64,000 nt of DNA from Desulforhopalus sp. (GCA_030247675.1 JAOTRX010000009.1:124001-188000), one strand, 5' to 3'. Numbered from the stretch's first letter, positions 17,418 through 26,286 are shown. A program made the numbers and translations. The notes: generated by a model not told the origin, from the letters alone.

Positions 17418-17445
17418 GCCGTTCGCTCCTTCCGGGGCGAACGGC
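17418..17445 (+). terminator. stem-loop between dctP and dctQ
   Basis: A 12-bp stem (GCCGTTCGCTCC paired with GGGGCGAACGGC, one G-T pair) has a TTCC tetraloop, followed by CCCTTT. Such hairpins after the binding-protein gene usually act as partial terminators or 3'-end stabilisers that raise DctP levels above the permease subunits. Confidence 0.6.
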
Positions 17446-17468
17446 CCCTTTAGGCCCGGGAGGGGTCA

Positions 17469-18005
17469 ATGAAGCAACTGATCAAAATCATTGATGCAAT
17501 CTCAACATTTGTCGGCGGCCTGGCCGGAGCAATGCTCTGCCTCGGTCTGCTGCTTACCTGCGCTGAGATTCTTCTGAGAACCGCCTTTGACCGTACTCTG
17601 TATATCACCGATGAATATTCCGGCTATCTGATGTGCGGCCTGACCTTTTGCGCCCTCGGCTATACCCTGAAGGAAAAGGGCCATATCCGCATGACCATTA
17701 TGCACGGCATCATCAAGGGCAGAAAACGCGACTACCTGGATACAATCTGCTTTGCTCTCGGATGCATCTTTTCCCTTTTTATTACCTTCTATACCTGGGA
17801 GTTGTTCCGGGATTCAATCGCCACCAGTTCGCAGTCGATGCAACTGTCGGCCACCTACCTGGCGATACCGCAATTTGCCATGCCGTTTGGCGCGCTTATC
17901 CTGACCCTGCAGTTTTTCAGTGAGTTTCTAAAAAGCATCCTCATTCTCAAGGGAGATACCGCCGGACTGGTTCTTCGTGAAGAGATACAAGATTTAGGAC
18001 GATAA
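17469..18005 (+). CDS. dctQ: TRAP transporter small permease subunit
   Basis: 178 residues with four predicted membrane helices and the family pattern (F-DRTLYITDEYSGYLMCGLTF, LKEKGHIRMTI). DctQ subunits pair with the large permease in the inner membrane. It follows dctP after an 85-base gap with a stem-loop and precedes dctM by 18 bases. GGGAGGGG stands 4 bases before the ATG. Confidence 0.93.
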   Translation: MKQLIKIIDAISTFVGGLAGAMLCLGLLLTCAEILLRTAFDRTLYITDEYSGYLMCGLTFCALGYTLKEKGHIRMTIMHGIIKGRKRDYLDTICFALGCIFSLFITFYTWELFRDSIATSSQSMQLSATYLAIPQFAMPFGALILTLQFFSEFLKSILILKGDTAGLVLREEIQDLGR

Positions 18006-18023
18006 GAGTTAAGGAGCCTTACT

Positions 18024-19325
18024 GTGGAACTTGCAAGCATTTCTCTGACCCTTTGCGCCTTGCTGGTCATTTTCATGGGCGGAACGATCTGGGTCGGTAT
18101 TTCACTTTTTCTCGTCGGCTTCGGCGGATTCCTTATCTTCACCGAGCTGCCCTTTGGTTCCATCCTCGCCACCACCGGCTGGAATAATACCAGCGGATCA
18201 GCGATGATGGCCCTGCCGATGTTCGTATGGATGGGCGAAATCCTTTTCCGCAGCCGGATCTCCGAGAATCTCTTTAAGGGTCTGACCCCGTGGATGGACC
18301 GCATCCCCGGCAGGCTGCTGCATGTCAATATCCTCGCCTGCACCTTTTTTGCGGCGGTCAGCGGCTCCTCGGCGGCCACCACCGCGACCGTCGGCAAAAT
18401 CACCGTGCCCGAGCTGACTAAACGTGGCTATGATCACAGCCTTTCGGTAGGCTCTCTGGCCGGTGCCGGGACCCTCGGCTTTCTTATCCCGCCGAGCATG
18501 ATGATGCTGGTATACGGCATTATCGGCGATGTCAGCATCGGTAAATTGTTCATCGCCGGGGTCATACCCGGTTTTATGCTGGCTGGAATTTTCAGCCTGT
18601 ATATTATGATCTGCTGCCTGATCACCCCGAGCATGGCCCCGGCTGGTGCTGATCGGCACACCTGGTTGCAGCGCTTTCAGGCCATTCCGGAAATCCTCCC
18701 GGTGCTTGTTCTCATTCTGCTGGTGCTCGGCAGTCTCTATGCCGGTTGGGCGACGCCGACTGAGGCAGGGGCGGTGGGTGTTATTGGCTCGATGATCTTT
18801 GCGGTACTAACCAGGAGCATGAATTTCGAGGTGTTTCGCGCCAGCCTCATGGGCTCGATTAAGACCACGGCCATGATCATGCTCATCGTCCTTGGCGCTT
18901 CCTATCTGTCGGTGGTTGTCGGCTATCTCGGCATTACCCGCAAGTTGACGCTGCTTGTCACCGAAATGGGGCTGTCGCCGTTCATGCTCATCATCATCCT
19001 CAGTGTGCTGTATGTGGTCCTCGGCTGTCTCGTCGACGGCTTTTCAATGATCGTCATGACCACTCCCATCGTTTTGCCGATGGTAACCGCCGCCGGCTTT
19101 GACACGGTGTGGTTTGGTATCTATCTGGTATTAATGATCGAACTGGCGCAGATCACCCCGCCCGTCGGCTTCAACCTTTTTGTTATCAGTTCGCTCAATA
19201 ACGACGACATTCTAAAAATTGCCCGGGATGCCATGCCGTTTTTCCTCTTGATGGCCTTAATGACCGCAATAATAACCGTCTTTCCCAAAATTGTGTTGTT
19301 CTTGCCGAATCTAATGAAGGGGTGA
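18024..19325 (+). CDS. dctM: TRAP transporter large permease subunit
   Basis: 433 residues, about 12 membrane helices, starting with GTG at 18024 behind a good AAGGAG site. DctM signatures: SGSSAATTATVGKITVPELTKRGYDH-type loop, GTLGFLIPPSMMMLVYG, and PTEAGAVGVIG. It catalyses sodium-coupled uptake of the DctP ligand. pxpA begins 3 bases after its stop, so import and 5-oxoprolinase are one transcription unit. Confidence 0.95.
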   Translation: MELASISLTLCALLVIFMGGTIWVGISLFLVGFGGFLIFTELPFGSILATTGWNNTSGSAMMALPMFVWMGEILFRSRISENLFKGLTPWMDRIPGRLLHVNILACTFFAAVSGSSAATTATVGKITVPELTKRGYDHSLSVGSLAGAGTLGFLIPPSMMMLVYGIIGDVSIGKLFIAGVIPGFMLAGIFSLYIMICCLITPSMAPAGADRHTWLQRFQAIPEILPVLVLILLVLGSLYAGWATPTEAGAVGVIGSMIFAVLTRSMNFEVFRASLMGSIKTTAMIMLIVLGASYLSVVVGYLGITRKLTLLVTEMGLSPFMLIIILSVLYVVLGCLVDGFSMIVMTTPIVLPMVTAAGFDTVWFGIYLVLMIELAQITPPVGFNLFVISSLNNDDILKIARDAMPFFLLMALMTAIITVFPKIVLFLPNLMKG

Positions 19326-19328
19326 GAG

Positions 19329-20114
19329 ATGAAGATGAACATTGATCTCAACTGTGATATGGGGGAAAGCTTCGGGGCCTATACCCTGGGGATGGATGAA
19401 GCGATCATCGCCTCGATTTCCTCCGCCAATATTGCCTGCGGCTTCCATGCCGGCGATCCCCAGGTCATGAGCCGCACCGTAAAACTCGCGCGAGAACATG
19501 GGGTTGGTATCGGTGCCCATCCGGGATTCCCCGATCTCCTTGGTTTCGGCAGGCGCAATATGGACTGCAGTAGCGATGAAATTGAGGCCTACCTGATCTA
19601 CCAGATAGGCGCGCTGCAAGCCTTTTGCACCGCCCACGGCACCCGTCTCGGCCATGTTAAACCGCACGGCGCCCTTTATAACATGGCTGTCGGCAACGAG
19701 ATTCTGGTTCGTTCCATTGCCCGGTCTATCGCTAAAGTCGACCCCAGCCTGGTTATGGTCATACTGGCCGGCGGCAAGGCGTCGCGGATGGCTGCCATCG
19801 CGGGAGAAGAAGGAGTACGCACCCTTTTCGAGGCCTTTCCGGATCGGGCCTATACCGCCGAGGGAGCACTGGCGTCCCGGCGTCTGCCGGGTGCGGTTAT
19901 CCACGACCCTGAAGTGGCAGCCGACCGGGCGGTACGTATGGTGGTTGACGGCGAGGTTATCGCCATCGACGGCACGCGGGTGCCTCTGGCAGTTCATACC
20001 CTGTGTGTCCATGGCGACAACCCGAACGGGGTTGCCTTGGCGGCAACTATCCGCAGCCGGCTGGAGGATGCCGGAGTTGTCGTCAGACCGATGGCCTTGC
20101 CCCAGGCAGTTTAA
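19329..20114 (+). CDS. pxpA: 5-oxoprolinase subunit A (LamB/YcsF family)
   Basis: 261 residues. The family start IDLNCDMGESFGAYTLGMDE is present, with IACGFHAGDP, GAHPGFPDLLGFGRR and GHVKPHGALYN (metal- and substrate-binding His/Asp). PxpA with PxpB and PxpC opens 5-oxoproline (pyroglutamate) to glutamate using ATP. The first Met (19329) overlaps GGTGAGAG; a second Met lies two codons later. First of the pxpABC set. Confidence 0.95.
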   Translation: MKMNIDLNCDMGESFGAYTLGMDEAIIASISSANIACGFHAGDPQVMSRTVKLAREHGVGIGAHPGFPDLLGFGRRNMDCSSDEIEAYLIYQIGALQAFCTAHGTRLGHVKPHGALYNMAVGNEILVRSIARSIAKVDPSLVMVILAGGKASRMAAIAGEEGVRTLFEAFPDRAYTAEGALASRRLPGAVIHDPEVAADRAVRMVVDGEVIAIDGTRVPLAVHTLCVHGDNPNGVALAATIRSRLEDAGVVVRPMALPQAV

Positions 20115-20127
20115 CGGCGAAATTGCT

Positions 20128-20817
20128 ATGAAAACAGAGTTTCGTGCAAGCGGTGATCGCTCTCTTCTGGCGGTATACGGCAGCGGTGTCGATCAGGCGG
20201 CAAATGAAAAGGTGCGGCAGATGGCCGCCCTTTTGTCCGGCCGTTCGCATCCGGGCATCGAGGCGGCTGTCGGGTCGTATTGCACCCTCATGCTCCACTA
20301 CAATCCCCTACATATCGGTTTTGAGGAACTGACCAGGCACCTTCTCGACCTGGAAAAGACCCTTGGCGAGGTTGTTGTCGAAGGGGCTAAAACCGTCGAA
20401 ATCCCGGTATGCTACGGCGGTGAATTCGGCCCCGATCTGAGCTTCGTTGCCCAGCATGCAGGGATGGGCACGAACGAGGTCATTGCCCTGCACAGCGCGG
20501 TGAGCTACCACATCTATGCGATCGGCTTTGCCCCGGGCTTTTGCTATTTGGGTGGTCTTGATCCACGGTTGCACGCGCCGCGCCTGATGACACCCCGCCA
20601 GAATGTCCCCGCCGGTTCGGTCGGTATTGCCGCGAGCCAGACCGGCGTGTATCCCCTGGCAAGCCCCGGCGGCTGGCAGCTGATCGGCCGGACACCGCTT
20701 CGCCTCTTTGCCCCCGAGCGGCAGCAGCCGATACTGTATCAACCCGGCGACAGCATTCGCTTCCGGCCGGTTGCCGAGGATGAATTCCGGCACATCTACC
20801 AATTGGACAACCCATGA
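20128..20817 (+). CDS. pxpB: 5-oxoprolinase subunit B (KipI / AHS1 family)
   Basis: 229 residues from the ATG at 20128; the same frame stays open upstream inside pxpA but that part is not family-like. AHS1 landmarks: IGFAPGFCYLGGLDPRLHAPR and the loop ASQTGVYPLASPGGWQLIGRT. It is the ATP-hydrolysing partner of PxpC in 5-oxoprolinase. It begins 13 bases after pxpA, and its stop overlaps the pxpC start (ATGA). Confidence 0.95.
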   Translation: MKTEFRASGDRSLLAVYGSGVDQAANEKVRQMAALLSGRSHPGIEAAVGSYCTLMLHYNPLHIGFEELTRHLLDLEKTLGEVVVEGAKTVEIPVCYGGEFGPDLSFVAQHAGMGTNEVIALHSAVSYHIYAIGFAPGFCYLGGLDPRLHAPRLMTPRQNVPAGSVGIAASQTGVYPLASPGGWQLIGRTPLRLFAPERQQPILYQPGDSIRFRPVAEDEFRHIYQLDNP

Positions 20818-21758
20818 CCACCGCACTGCGCATATTGACGCCGGGGCTCTGTACCACCGTTCAGGATCTCGGGCGGTTTCATGCCTATCACATGGGGGTG
20901 CCAGCCTCCGGGGAGCTCGATGACTACGCCGGGCAGGTGGCCAATTGGCTGGTGGGTAATCCGGCAACGGCTGCGACCCTGGAAATGTCGATGATCGGTG
21001 CAAGCATGGAAATCCTTGCCGCTTCCGACATCGCCATCACCGGCGCCGCCATGAACCCGCAGCTGAATGGCAGGCCTTGCCGGCAATGGACGTCGTTCTT
21101 TGTTAAACCGGGCGATATTCTTGAACTCGGAGCGGCTGACAACGGATGCCGTGCCTATCTGGCGATAACCGGCGGCATTGATGTCCCCCTGGTCTTGGGC
21201 AGCCGGGCCACCTATCTTGGCGGCCGGCTTGGCGGCTTTCAGGGCAGGATGCTTGCCGCGGGAGACGTTCTCGCGCGAGGGGCCGGGCCGCTACAGAAAG
21301 CCCCGAAAACCCTGCCGTGGTTTCCGCTGTATCCCGAGACCATCTTTCTCCGGGCGATCGCCGGGCCGCATGACGGCTATTTCTGCAATCAACTCGCACG
21401 GTTCTTTTCTACTCCCTTCACCGTCTCCAGCCAATGCAACCGCATGGGCGTACGACTTGCCGGCGACGCCATCGAGCGCGATGCCGATGCCCCGGAGAGT
21501 ATCCTGTCCGAGCCGATAGCGCCTGGCAATGTGCAGATTCCGGCCGGTGGCCAGCCGATCGTTCTCCTCAAGGAACAGACCATCGGTGGATACACCAATA
21601 TTGCCACGGTGGTATCGTCGGATATCTGGCGAATGGGTCAGGCCAAACCCGGCGATCAGGTGCGTTTTGTGCGGATTGATTTGCACGAAGCACATGCATT
21701 GTACCGGGATTGGCAGGCTTTTCTGGCGGGGATAGAAAGTTTACTGGCCGGTTGCTAG
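20814..21758 (+). CDS. pxpC: 5-oxoprolinase subunit C (biotin-dependent carboxyltransferase-like, AHS2)
   Basis: 314 residues with the AHS2/KipA features GLCTTVQDLGRFHAYHMGVPASGELDD (at the start), SQCNRMGVRL and the C-terminal TIGGYTNIATVVSSD. It forms a complex with PxpB. The start overlaps pxpB by four bases. It is the last gene of the TRAP-Pxp unit; the next genes are on the other strand. Confidence 0.95.
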   Translation: MTTALRILTPGLCTTVQDLGRFHAYHMGVPASGELDDYAGQVANWLVGNPATAATLEMSMIGASMEILAASDIAITGAAMNPQLNGRPCRQWTSFFVKPGDILELGAADNGCRAYLAITGGIDVPLVLGSRATYLGGRLGGFQGRMLAAGDVLARGAGPLQKAPKTLPWFPLYPETIFLRAIAGPHDGYFCNQLARFFSTPFTVSSQCNRMGVRLAGDAIERDADAPESILSEPIAPGNVQIPAGGQPIVLLKEQTIGGYTNIATVVSSDIWRMGQAKPGDQVRFVRIDLHEAHALYRDWQAFLAGIESLLAGC

Positions 21759-21980
21759 CTGCCGACTGTGGTCATGTCTTATTCCAGGATGACGCCATGG
21801 AATCATTTGCCATGTCGTGGCCCTTATGCAACAGGGAACGGGTCGCCGGCCCCCGGTACTGATTTTGTTTCCCTGGAAACGGATAAGATTTTTCATGGGA
21901 AGTTATTTCCTCGCATTATTAATCACGGCAGGATTGCAAAGGGCTTACAACTCCAGGCTCGGCTTTCCAAGGTATAAGTT
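21759..21980. other. convergent intergenic gap, no gene seen
   Basis: 222 bases between the ends of pxpC and the DltX-like gene. A widely spaced 7-bp inverted repeat (CAGGGAA ... TTCCCTG) is present but there is no convincing terminator. Confidence 0.3.
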
Positions 21981-22130
21981 TTAAAACCCTTCGTACCTAA
22001 AAATACGAACTCCTTCGGAGAGGGAGAGTAATTCGATAATTCCCACTGATAATAAAATACCGAGAACGATGCCGGTGATGACACATCCGCAGAAAAAACC
22101 ATATCGAGCGAGTTGTGATTGCAGGTTCAT
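21981..22130 (-). CDS. DltX-like 49-residue membrane peptide ending in FxYxxF
   Basis: A short gene of 50 codons. The ATG overlaps the stop of the upstream SGNH gene as ATGA, and GGAGGA stands 7 bases before it. The product begins MNLQSQLARY, has one hydrophobic helix (about residues 11-36) and ends exactly with FRYEGF (residues 44-49). That matches the C-terminal FxYxxF motif known from DltX, whose Tyr is reported to carry the acyl group between the MBOAT DltB and the final transfer step. Position at the end of a ligase/carrier/MBOAT/SGNH operon supports the same role. It would sit in the inner membrane with the C-terminus outside or at the MBOAT funnel. Translation is inferred, not shown. 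Confidence 0.8.
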   Translation of the reverse strand: MNLQSQLARYGFFCGCVITGIVLGILLSVGIIELLSLSEGVRIFRYEGF

Positions 22131-23194
22131 GGGTGCTTCCTCCATGCGCCGGCGATTTTTTCTATCAGGATATCACTTGTATGCTTTACCGCTTCTCTTG
22201 TTCGAAAGTGACTGTGATCGGAAAAATCTGATTCCTGGTAATCAACAAGTTCCGGTAAGATAATAAGACCGGCATCTAGTTGAGCAGCGAGAGTCACCAG
22301 CCATTCCCTGTGTCGCGCTAAAATCGGCCGCATTTCCGGAAAGGAATCAATCGCCGGGTTTCTTGGCGTATCCACCAGAATTAGTTTGAAATTGCCAGTG
22401 CTGTTAAGATTCTTTTTTAGCGAAACAATTGCCTCGGTAAATTCTTTCTCATAGGTTGTCGCGCCCTTGGCAAGAAATCGGTTAATAGTGCTTGTAACCC
22501 TTTTGTTACGATAAATTGGATCACCCGGTCCATTGTCTAACCGAAGTCGCCCTATGACATAATCATAATTGCTCTCTAACGTGGATTTTTTGTCCCTGCG
22601 CACATTTCGTAGATCTTCACGAAGAGTGGCTTCAGATACTTGTTGGCGCAGGAAGGCCGCCCGGTTCTTTAGACCGGCCAAAGACCATTCGTTCGACAGA
22701 GGGGGATCGAACAATTGTGCCCTTTTGTTAGTTTCGGGATGGTTTAGCAGGCGATCATAGTTGACGGATATAAGAACAAGCCCTTCACGGCCGTGAGCCG
22801 CTGCCTCGATGACTTTTTGGCCATACCAAAATGGTTGACCCCGTGAAGTCAGATCGACAGGGTTAAAGGGAAATCCACGCTCCGCCAGGGCATCGGCAAA
22901 GTATTTTTCACTTTCTATCGATCGTTTGAGAGTAGATGCGCCAAGGAAAAACAGCACAGGATTGGTTGTTGCCCTTTCCCTGCTGTCGATCGCCCGCATG
23001 AATATATAGAGATTATCATGGGCTCGGGAAATACCTGGATAAACATGTAAAAGGGCAACTAAAATGCGCGGCGGCGAAAGGAGCAAGATATATAGCAGTA
23101 CTGCCGACACGGTGAACATGATTACGGTTGTATATGGGTTCATGGAAAAAAGCCCAAGCCGCAATCCATGCAAAAAAAGTCGTATCTGTTGCAT
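22127..23194 (-). CDS. DltD-like SGNH-fold membrane-anchored protein
   Basis: 355 residues with one N-terminal helix (about 22-44) and an extracytoplasmic domain. SGNH landmarks: block I as FFLGASTLKRS with the candidate nucleophile Ser, ISVNYDRLL in the middle, and a C-terminal DHSHF (Asp/His pair). DltD proteins act after the MBOAT in moving the acyl group to the envelope polymer. Sequence similarity to Gram-positive DltD is not obvious by eye, so this is a functional analogue by context. It starts one base after the carrier-protein stop and overlaps the micro-protein start. Confidence 0.75.
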   Translation of the reverse strand: MQQIRLFLHGLRLGLFSMNPYTTVIMFTVSAVLLYILLLSPPRILVALLHVYPGISRAHDNLYIFMRAIDSRERATTNPVLFFLGASTLKRSIESEKYFADALAERGFPFNPVDLTSRGQPFWYGQKVIEAAAHGREGLVLISVNYDRLLNHPETNKRAQLFDPPLSNEWSLAGLKNRAAFLRQQVSEATLREDLRNVRRDKKSTLESNYDYVIGRLRLDNGPGDPIYRNKRVTSTINRFLAKGATTYEKEFTEAIVSLKKNLNSTGNFKLILVDTPRNPAIDSFPEMRPILARHREWLVTLAAQLDAGLIILPELVDYQESDFSDHSHFRTREAVKHTSDILIEKIAGAWRKHP

Positions 23195-23195
23195 A

Positions 23196-23450
23196 TTATC
23201 CGTTTTGTCGGCTTGTTACGAACGTGTTTATGCGCTCGATGGTGTCGAGATTTTCAAGATTGATATCCAGGACACCAAATTTCACACCGAACGTTTTTTC
23301 GAGCCATACTACAAGTTCCACCATGCTGAAACTATCCAGATAGCCTTCACTGAAGATGCCGGTCGTGGCCTCTAATTCAGCGACCGGTAAAGCGAACTCG
23401 GATGCAAGATACCTTCTAAGAAGTGCATCAAATGTAAGGGCTGCGGTCAT
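23196..23450 (-). CDS. Acyl carrier protein (DltC-like)
   Basis: 84 residues, four-helix carrier protein. The phosphopantetheine site is GYLDSFSMVELV with Ser40. It is not a fatty-acid ACP by context: the gene lies between an AMP-forming ligase (24 bases upstream) and the SGNH gene (one base downstream). The ligase would load an aminoacyl or acyl group on its thiol, and the MBOAT would take it from there. Confidence 0.88.
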   Translation of the reverse strand: MTAALTFDALLRRYLASEFALPVAELEATTGIFSEGYLDSFSMVELVVWLEKTFGVKFGVLDINLENLDTIERINTFVTSRQNG

Positions 23451-23474
23451 TTTCTGTATCCCTGTCTGAGTATT

Positions 23475-25055
23475 TTAGGTTGTTGGCGGCATGAAACTTT
23501 CCTGCAGCAGTTTCCTGTCAATCTTGCCGTTGGGGGTGCGGGGGAAGGGCTGGGGATGAACTTTGATTGTTTGTGGAATCTGGTAACCAGGCATATTTTT
23601 CTGGCACCAATGTAGCAGCTCGTCCCGGCTAAACTCCTTTTCGCTCCTTGGCCTGACAATGGCGACAATAGATTGTCCCAGTCGGTCGTCCGGTAAGCCG
23701 AAAACGATGGTCTCCGCCAAGAGTCCGGAGGCGAGCAAGGCCTCCTCTATCTCATCCGGGCTGACCCTGTAACCACATGTCTTGATAAGGCAATCATTGC
23801 GGCCGACGTACCAGAGAATCCCGTCCTCATCGCGGCGCACCAGATCTCCGCTGTGAACAACCGGCTCATCGCTGATAAGATGCGAGAGATGTCGATTGGC
23901 ATGGATTTTTTCGGCGGTCAATTCGGGTTGTTGCCAATAGCCCTGCGACACCAAAGGCCCGCGGTGGAGAAGTTCGCCAACCTCATTCGGGCCGCATAAG
24001 CCGGAGAGGCTGTCAACGACGAAGATTTCGGCATTGGGGATGGCGATGCCGATGGCTCCGAGTTTTTGGCGGAACAAGCCGGGAGGGAGCCAGGTTGAGC
24101 GGAAGCATTCGGTCAGGCCATACATCAGTACAATCTCTACATCGGCCAGCAGGCGTGCCATGTTCTTGAGTGTTGCAGCCGGAATTTTGCCACCACTGTT
24201 GGTGATATAACGCAGCTTGGGGAAGGGGACCGGTCCGGCCATAAGAGTATGGATAAAATCGACCCAGAGGGTAGGAACAAGGGCAAGCCCGGTAACCCGT
24301 TCGCTACGGATCGCTCGAATAATCTCGGTTGCCATCGGAACCGGTTGGAGTATGAGAGTGCCCCCTATCAAGAGCATCGTCGTCAATTGATTGAGCCCGT
24401 AATCAAAGCTGAACGGCAACACGCTGAGGACCCGGTCTTCATTGGTATTTTTAAGATAGCTGACAACTGACATTGCCCCTTGGCACATGTTTTCGTGGGT
24501 GAGCATGACGCCTTTTGGTTTGCCCGTCGAGCCGGAAGTGTAAATGAGCGCTGCCAGATCACCGGCAAGGGCAGGACAGGCCAGTGGGCACACCGACGCC
24601 TGCAGCGACAGCAGGGCGGTTGCCGAGCCAACGGTAGGTCGATTATCGGCCTGGAGAATATGCGGTGTGAGGTTGGCGGTGACGGCGGCATTGTGCAGGC
24701 GCTTTAACCTGGGTGCATCACTGATGAATGCAGTCAGGCCGCAGTCGCTGGCGATGTGGGCGACTTGACGTGGACTCAAACCGGCATTGATATTAACGAA
24801 GACTGCCCCCAGTCGGGCAGCGGCAAACATAGCGGCAATTTCGCCCGTCGATTTCAGGAGATGGATACCAACCCGATCTCCTCGTTGTACCCCCCGTTCG
24901 GCCAACCACACGGCCATCCGTTCAGCAAGAGCAGCTACTTCTTGAAAGGTTACATCGTTGCCGCGATCCCTTAAAAAAACCCGGTGGGGAGTGGCATCGA
25001 CATTGCGCGCCAGGAGATCCCAGAGGGTGTTGCATTGGTTTGAGTTGTTTGTCAT
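23475..25055 (-). CDS. AMP-forming acyl/amino-acid ligase (DltA-like)
   Basis: 526 residues of the adenylate-forming family. The P-loop core is LIYTSGSTGKPKGVMLTHEN, followed by MYGLTECFRSTWLPP, GDLVRRDEDGILWYVGR and a C-terminal domain ending RTPNGKIDRKLL with the adenylation Lys. Length and the neighbouring carrier, MBOAT and SGNH genes make it the activating enzyme of a Dlt-like pathway. The substrate is uncertain: D-alanine is the classic case, but other amino or short acyl acids are possible. It follows the MBOAT gene after 19 bases. Confidence 0.88.
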   Translation of the reverse strand: MTNNSNQCNTLWDLLARNVDATPHRVFLRDRGNDVTFQEVAALAERMAVWLAERGVQRGDRVGIHLLKSTGEIAAMFAAARLGAVFVNINAGLSPRQVAHIASDCGLTAFISDAPRLKRLHNAAVTANLTPHILQADNRPTVGSATALLSLQASVCPLACPALAGDLAALIYTSGSTGKPKGVMLTHENMCQGAMSVVSYLKNTNEDRVLSVLPFSFDYGLNQLTTMLLIGGTLILQPVPMATEIIRAIRSERVTGLALVPTLWVDFIHTLMAGPVPFPKLRYITNSGGKIPAATLKNMARLLADVEIVLMYGLTECFRSTWLPPGLFRQKLGAIGIAIPNAEIFVVDSLSGLCGPNEVGELLHRGPLVSQGYWQQPELTAEKIHANRHLSHLISDEPVVHSGDLVRRDEDGILWYVGRNDCLIKTCGYRVSPDEIEEALLASGLLAETIVFGLPDDRLGQSIVAIVRPRSEKEFSRDELLHWCQKNMPGYQIPQTIKVHPQPFPRTPNGKIDRKLLQESFMPPTT

Positions 25056-25074
25056 CCTTACATCTCTTTTCCGG

Positions 25075-26286
25075 TTAGGATGTTATTGAAAAAAGACGCA
25101 AGAGAATCTTGCCGATAGCGACCGGATCGTTTCCCTCAACGACCAGGGCAGTCATACTCAACACGACAAAGCTTTGTGTCAAACCCCAGTTCCATACGGA
25201 TTTGAGGGAGGTGAGAGGGTGTAGCCAGCTGTTTTGCTCGCTGCCAACCTGCCGCGGAGTTCGCCGGTTTCGCCTGTTTTTCCTCTTGAGGTAAAAATAC
25301 ACCACAAGAACAGTTCCGTGCATGAGTCCCCAGATCAATCGGTTGAGGGTAAGCGCATGCCAAAGACCGATAACGGCAAATGTTGCATATGCTGCCAGAA
25401 CCGGCCGCCGGAACAGGCCAAGAATGGGTTGGTAGATATACTCACGGCACCAGTCGGATAAGGTCATATGCCAGCGGCGCCAGAACTCGTCAATTGAGGT
25501 GGCAAGAAGCGGGAAATGGAAATTTTCCATAATAACAAACCCGAATAATCTGCTGGTGCCGATGGCAATATCGGTGTAGGCGCTGAAGTTGAGATAGAGT
25601 TTGAGATAAAAGATGAAGAGAAAGAGCCAAAGCCCCCCTGTACTGAGGGTATTGATTTCAGTGAGCAATGCTTTGCCGCTAAGGTCCGGCTGAAGGCCGC
25701 CGAGGATGATCGAGACAAGCACAAATTGTTTAATTATTCCGTAACAGACCCGAGTAGCACCGTGCAACACATGCGACCAATCGAAACGTGGCAGCATGTC
25801 GGAAAGAAATCTGTCGTAGCGCTGGATTGGTCCAGCTGAAAAGGTGGTGGGTAAAAAAATGTACACCGAGAAAAGATCAAGTCGATAGCCGGATATCCGC
25901 CTGATGTATGCATCAATAATGAAATGAAGCAACTTAAACGAAAAATAACTGATGCCAAGCGGGAGAATAATATTGTGGTCGATGTTGCCCGCCGATACCC
26001 CCTCGCGGACAGCAACAAGTTTCCAGATAATAAGATGGCAAGCGATCAATCCACTGAGAGCCAGAAGAGCCCTTTTGCCCATTGGGGCGTTGTGCCGGTC
26101 AAGCCTGAGGGCCAGATCGATGAAAATAATGGCACCGACGAGCAGAGCGGCGCTGGTGAGATCAAAAAAAGCGATGACACCAACCGAAAACAATGCCAAC
26201 AGAGGGAATTTGAGCGCGGCCGGCAGGAACCAGAAGACAAAAGGGCCGATCAGCACAAACAACCAAAATATATAGGAGGTAATCAT
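25075..26286 (-). CDS. MBOAT acyltransferase (DltB-like)
   Basis: 403 residues, about 11 membrane helices. MBOAT signatures: LPLGISYFSFKLLHFIIDAY, FSAGPIQRYDRF, the conserved loop IDEFWRRWHMTLSDWCREYIY and the catalytic His in GLWHALTLNRLIWG. MBOATs such as DltB and AlgI move an acyl group across the inner membrane for envelope-polymer modification. It is the first gene of the five-gene operon, and upstream lies an intergenic region shared with the divergent trkA. A short arginine-rich tail loop (residues about 350-365) is cytosolic. Confidence 0.92.
   Translation of the reverse strand: MITSYIFWLFVLIGPFVFWFLPAALKFPLLALFSVGVIAFFDLTSAALLVGAIIFIDLALRLDRHNAPMGKRALLALSGLIACHLIIWKLVAVREGVSAGNIDHNIILPLGISYFSFKLLHFIIDAYIRRISGYRLDLFSVYIFLPTTFSAGPIQRYDRFLSDMLPRFDWSHVLHGATRVCYGIIKQFVLVSIILGGLQPDLSGKALLTEINTLSTGGLWLFLFIFYLKLYLNFSAYTDIAIGTSRLFGFVIMENFHFPLLATSIDEFWRRWHMTLSDWCREYIYQPILGLFRRPVLAAYATFAVIGLWHALTLNRLIWGLMHGTVLVVYFYLKRKNRRNRRTPRQVGSEQNSWLHPLTSLKSVWNWGLTQSFVVLSMTALVVEGNDPVAIGKILLRLFSITS

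Noticed and set aside
19654..20127. Upstream extension of pxpB
   Set aside because: It overlaps pxpA in another frame and lacks AHS1 features; the start at 20128 fits the family.
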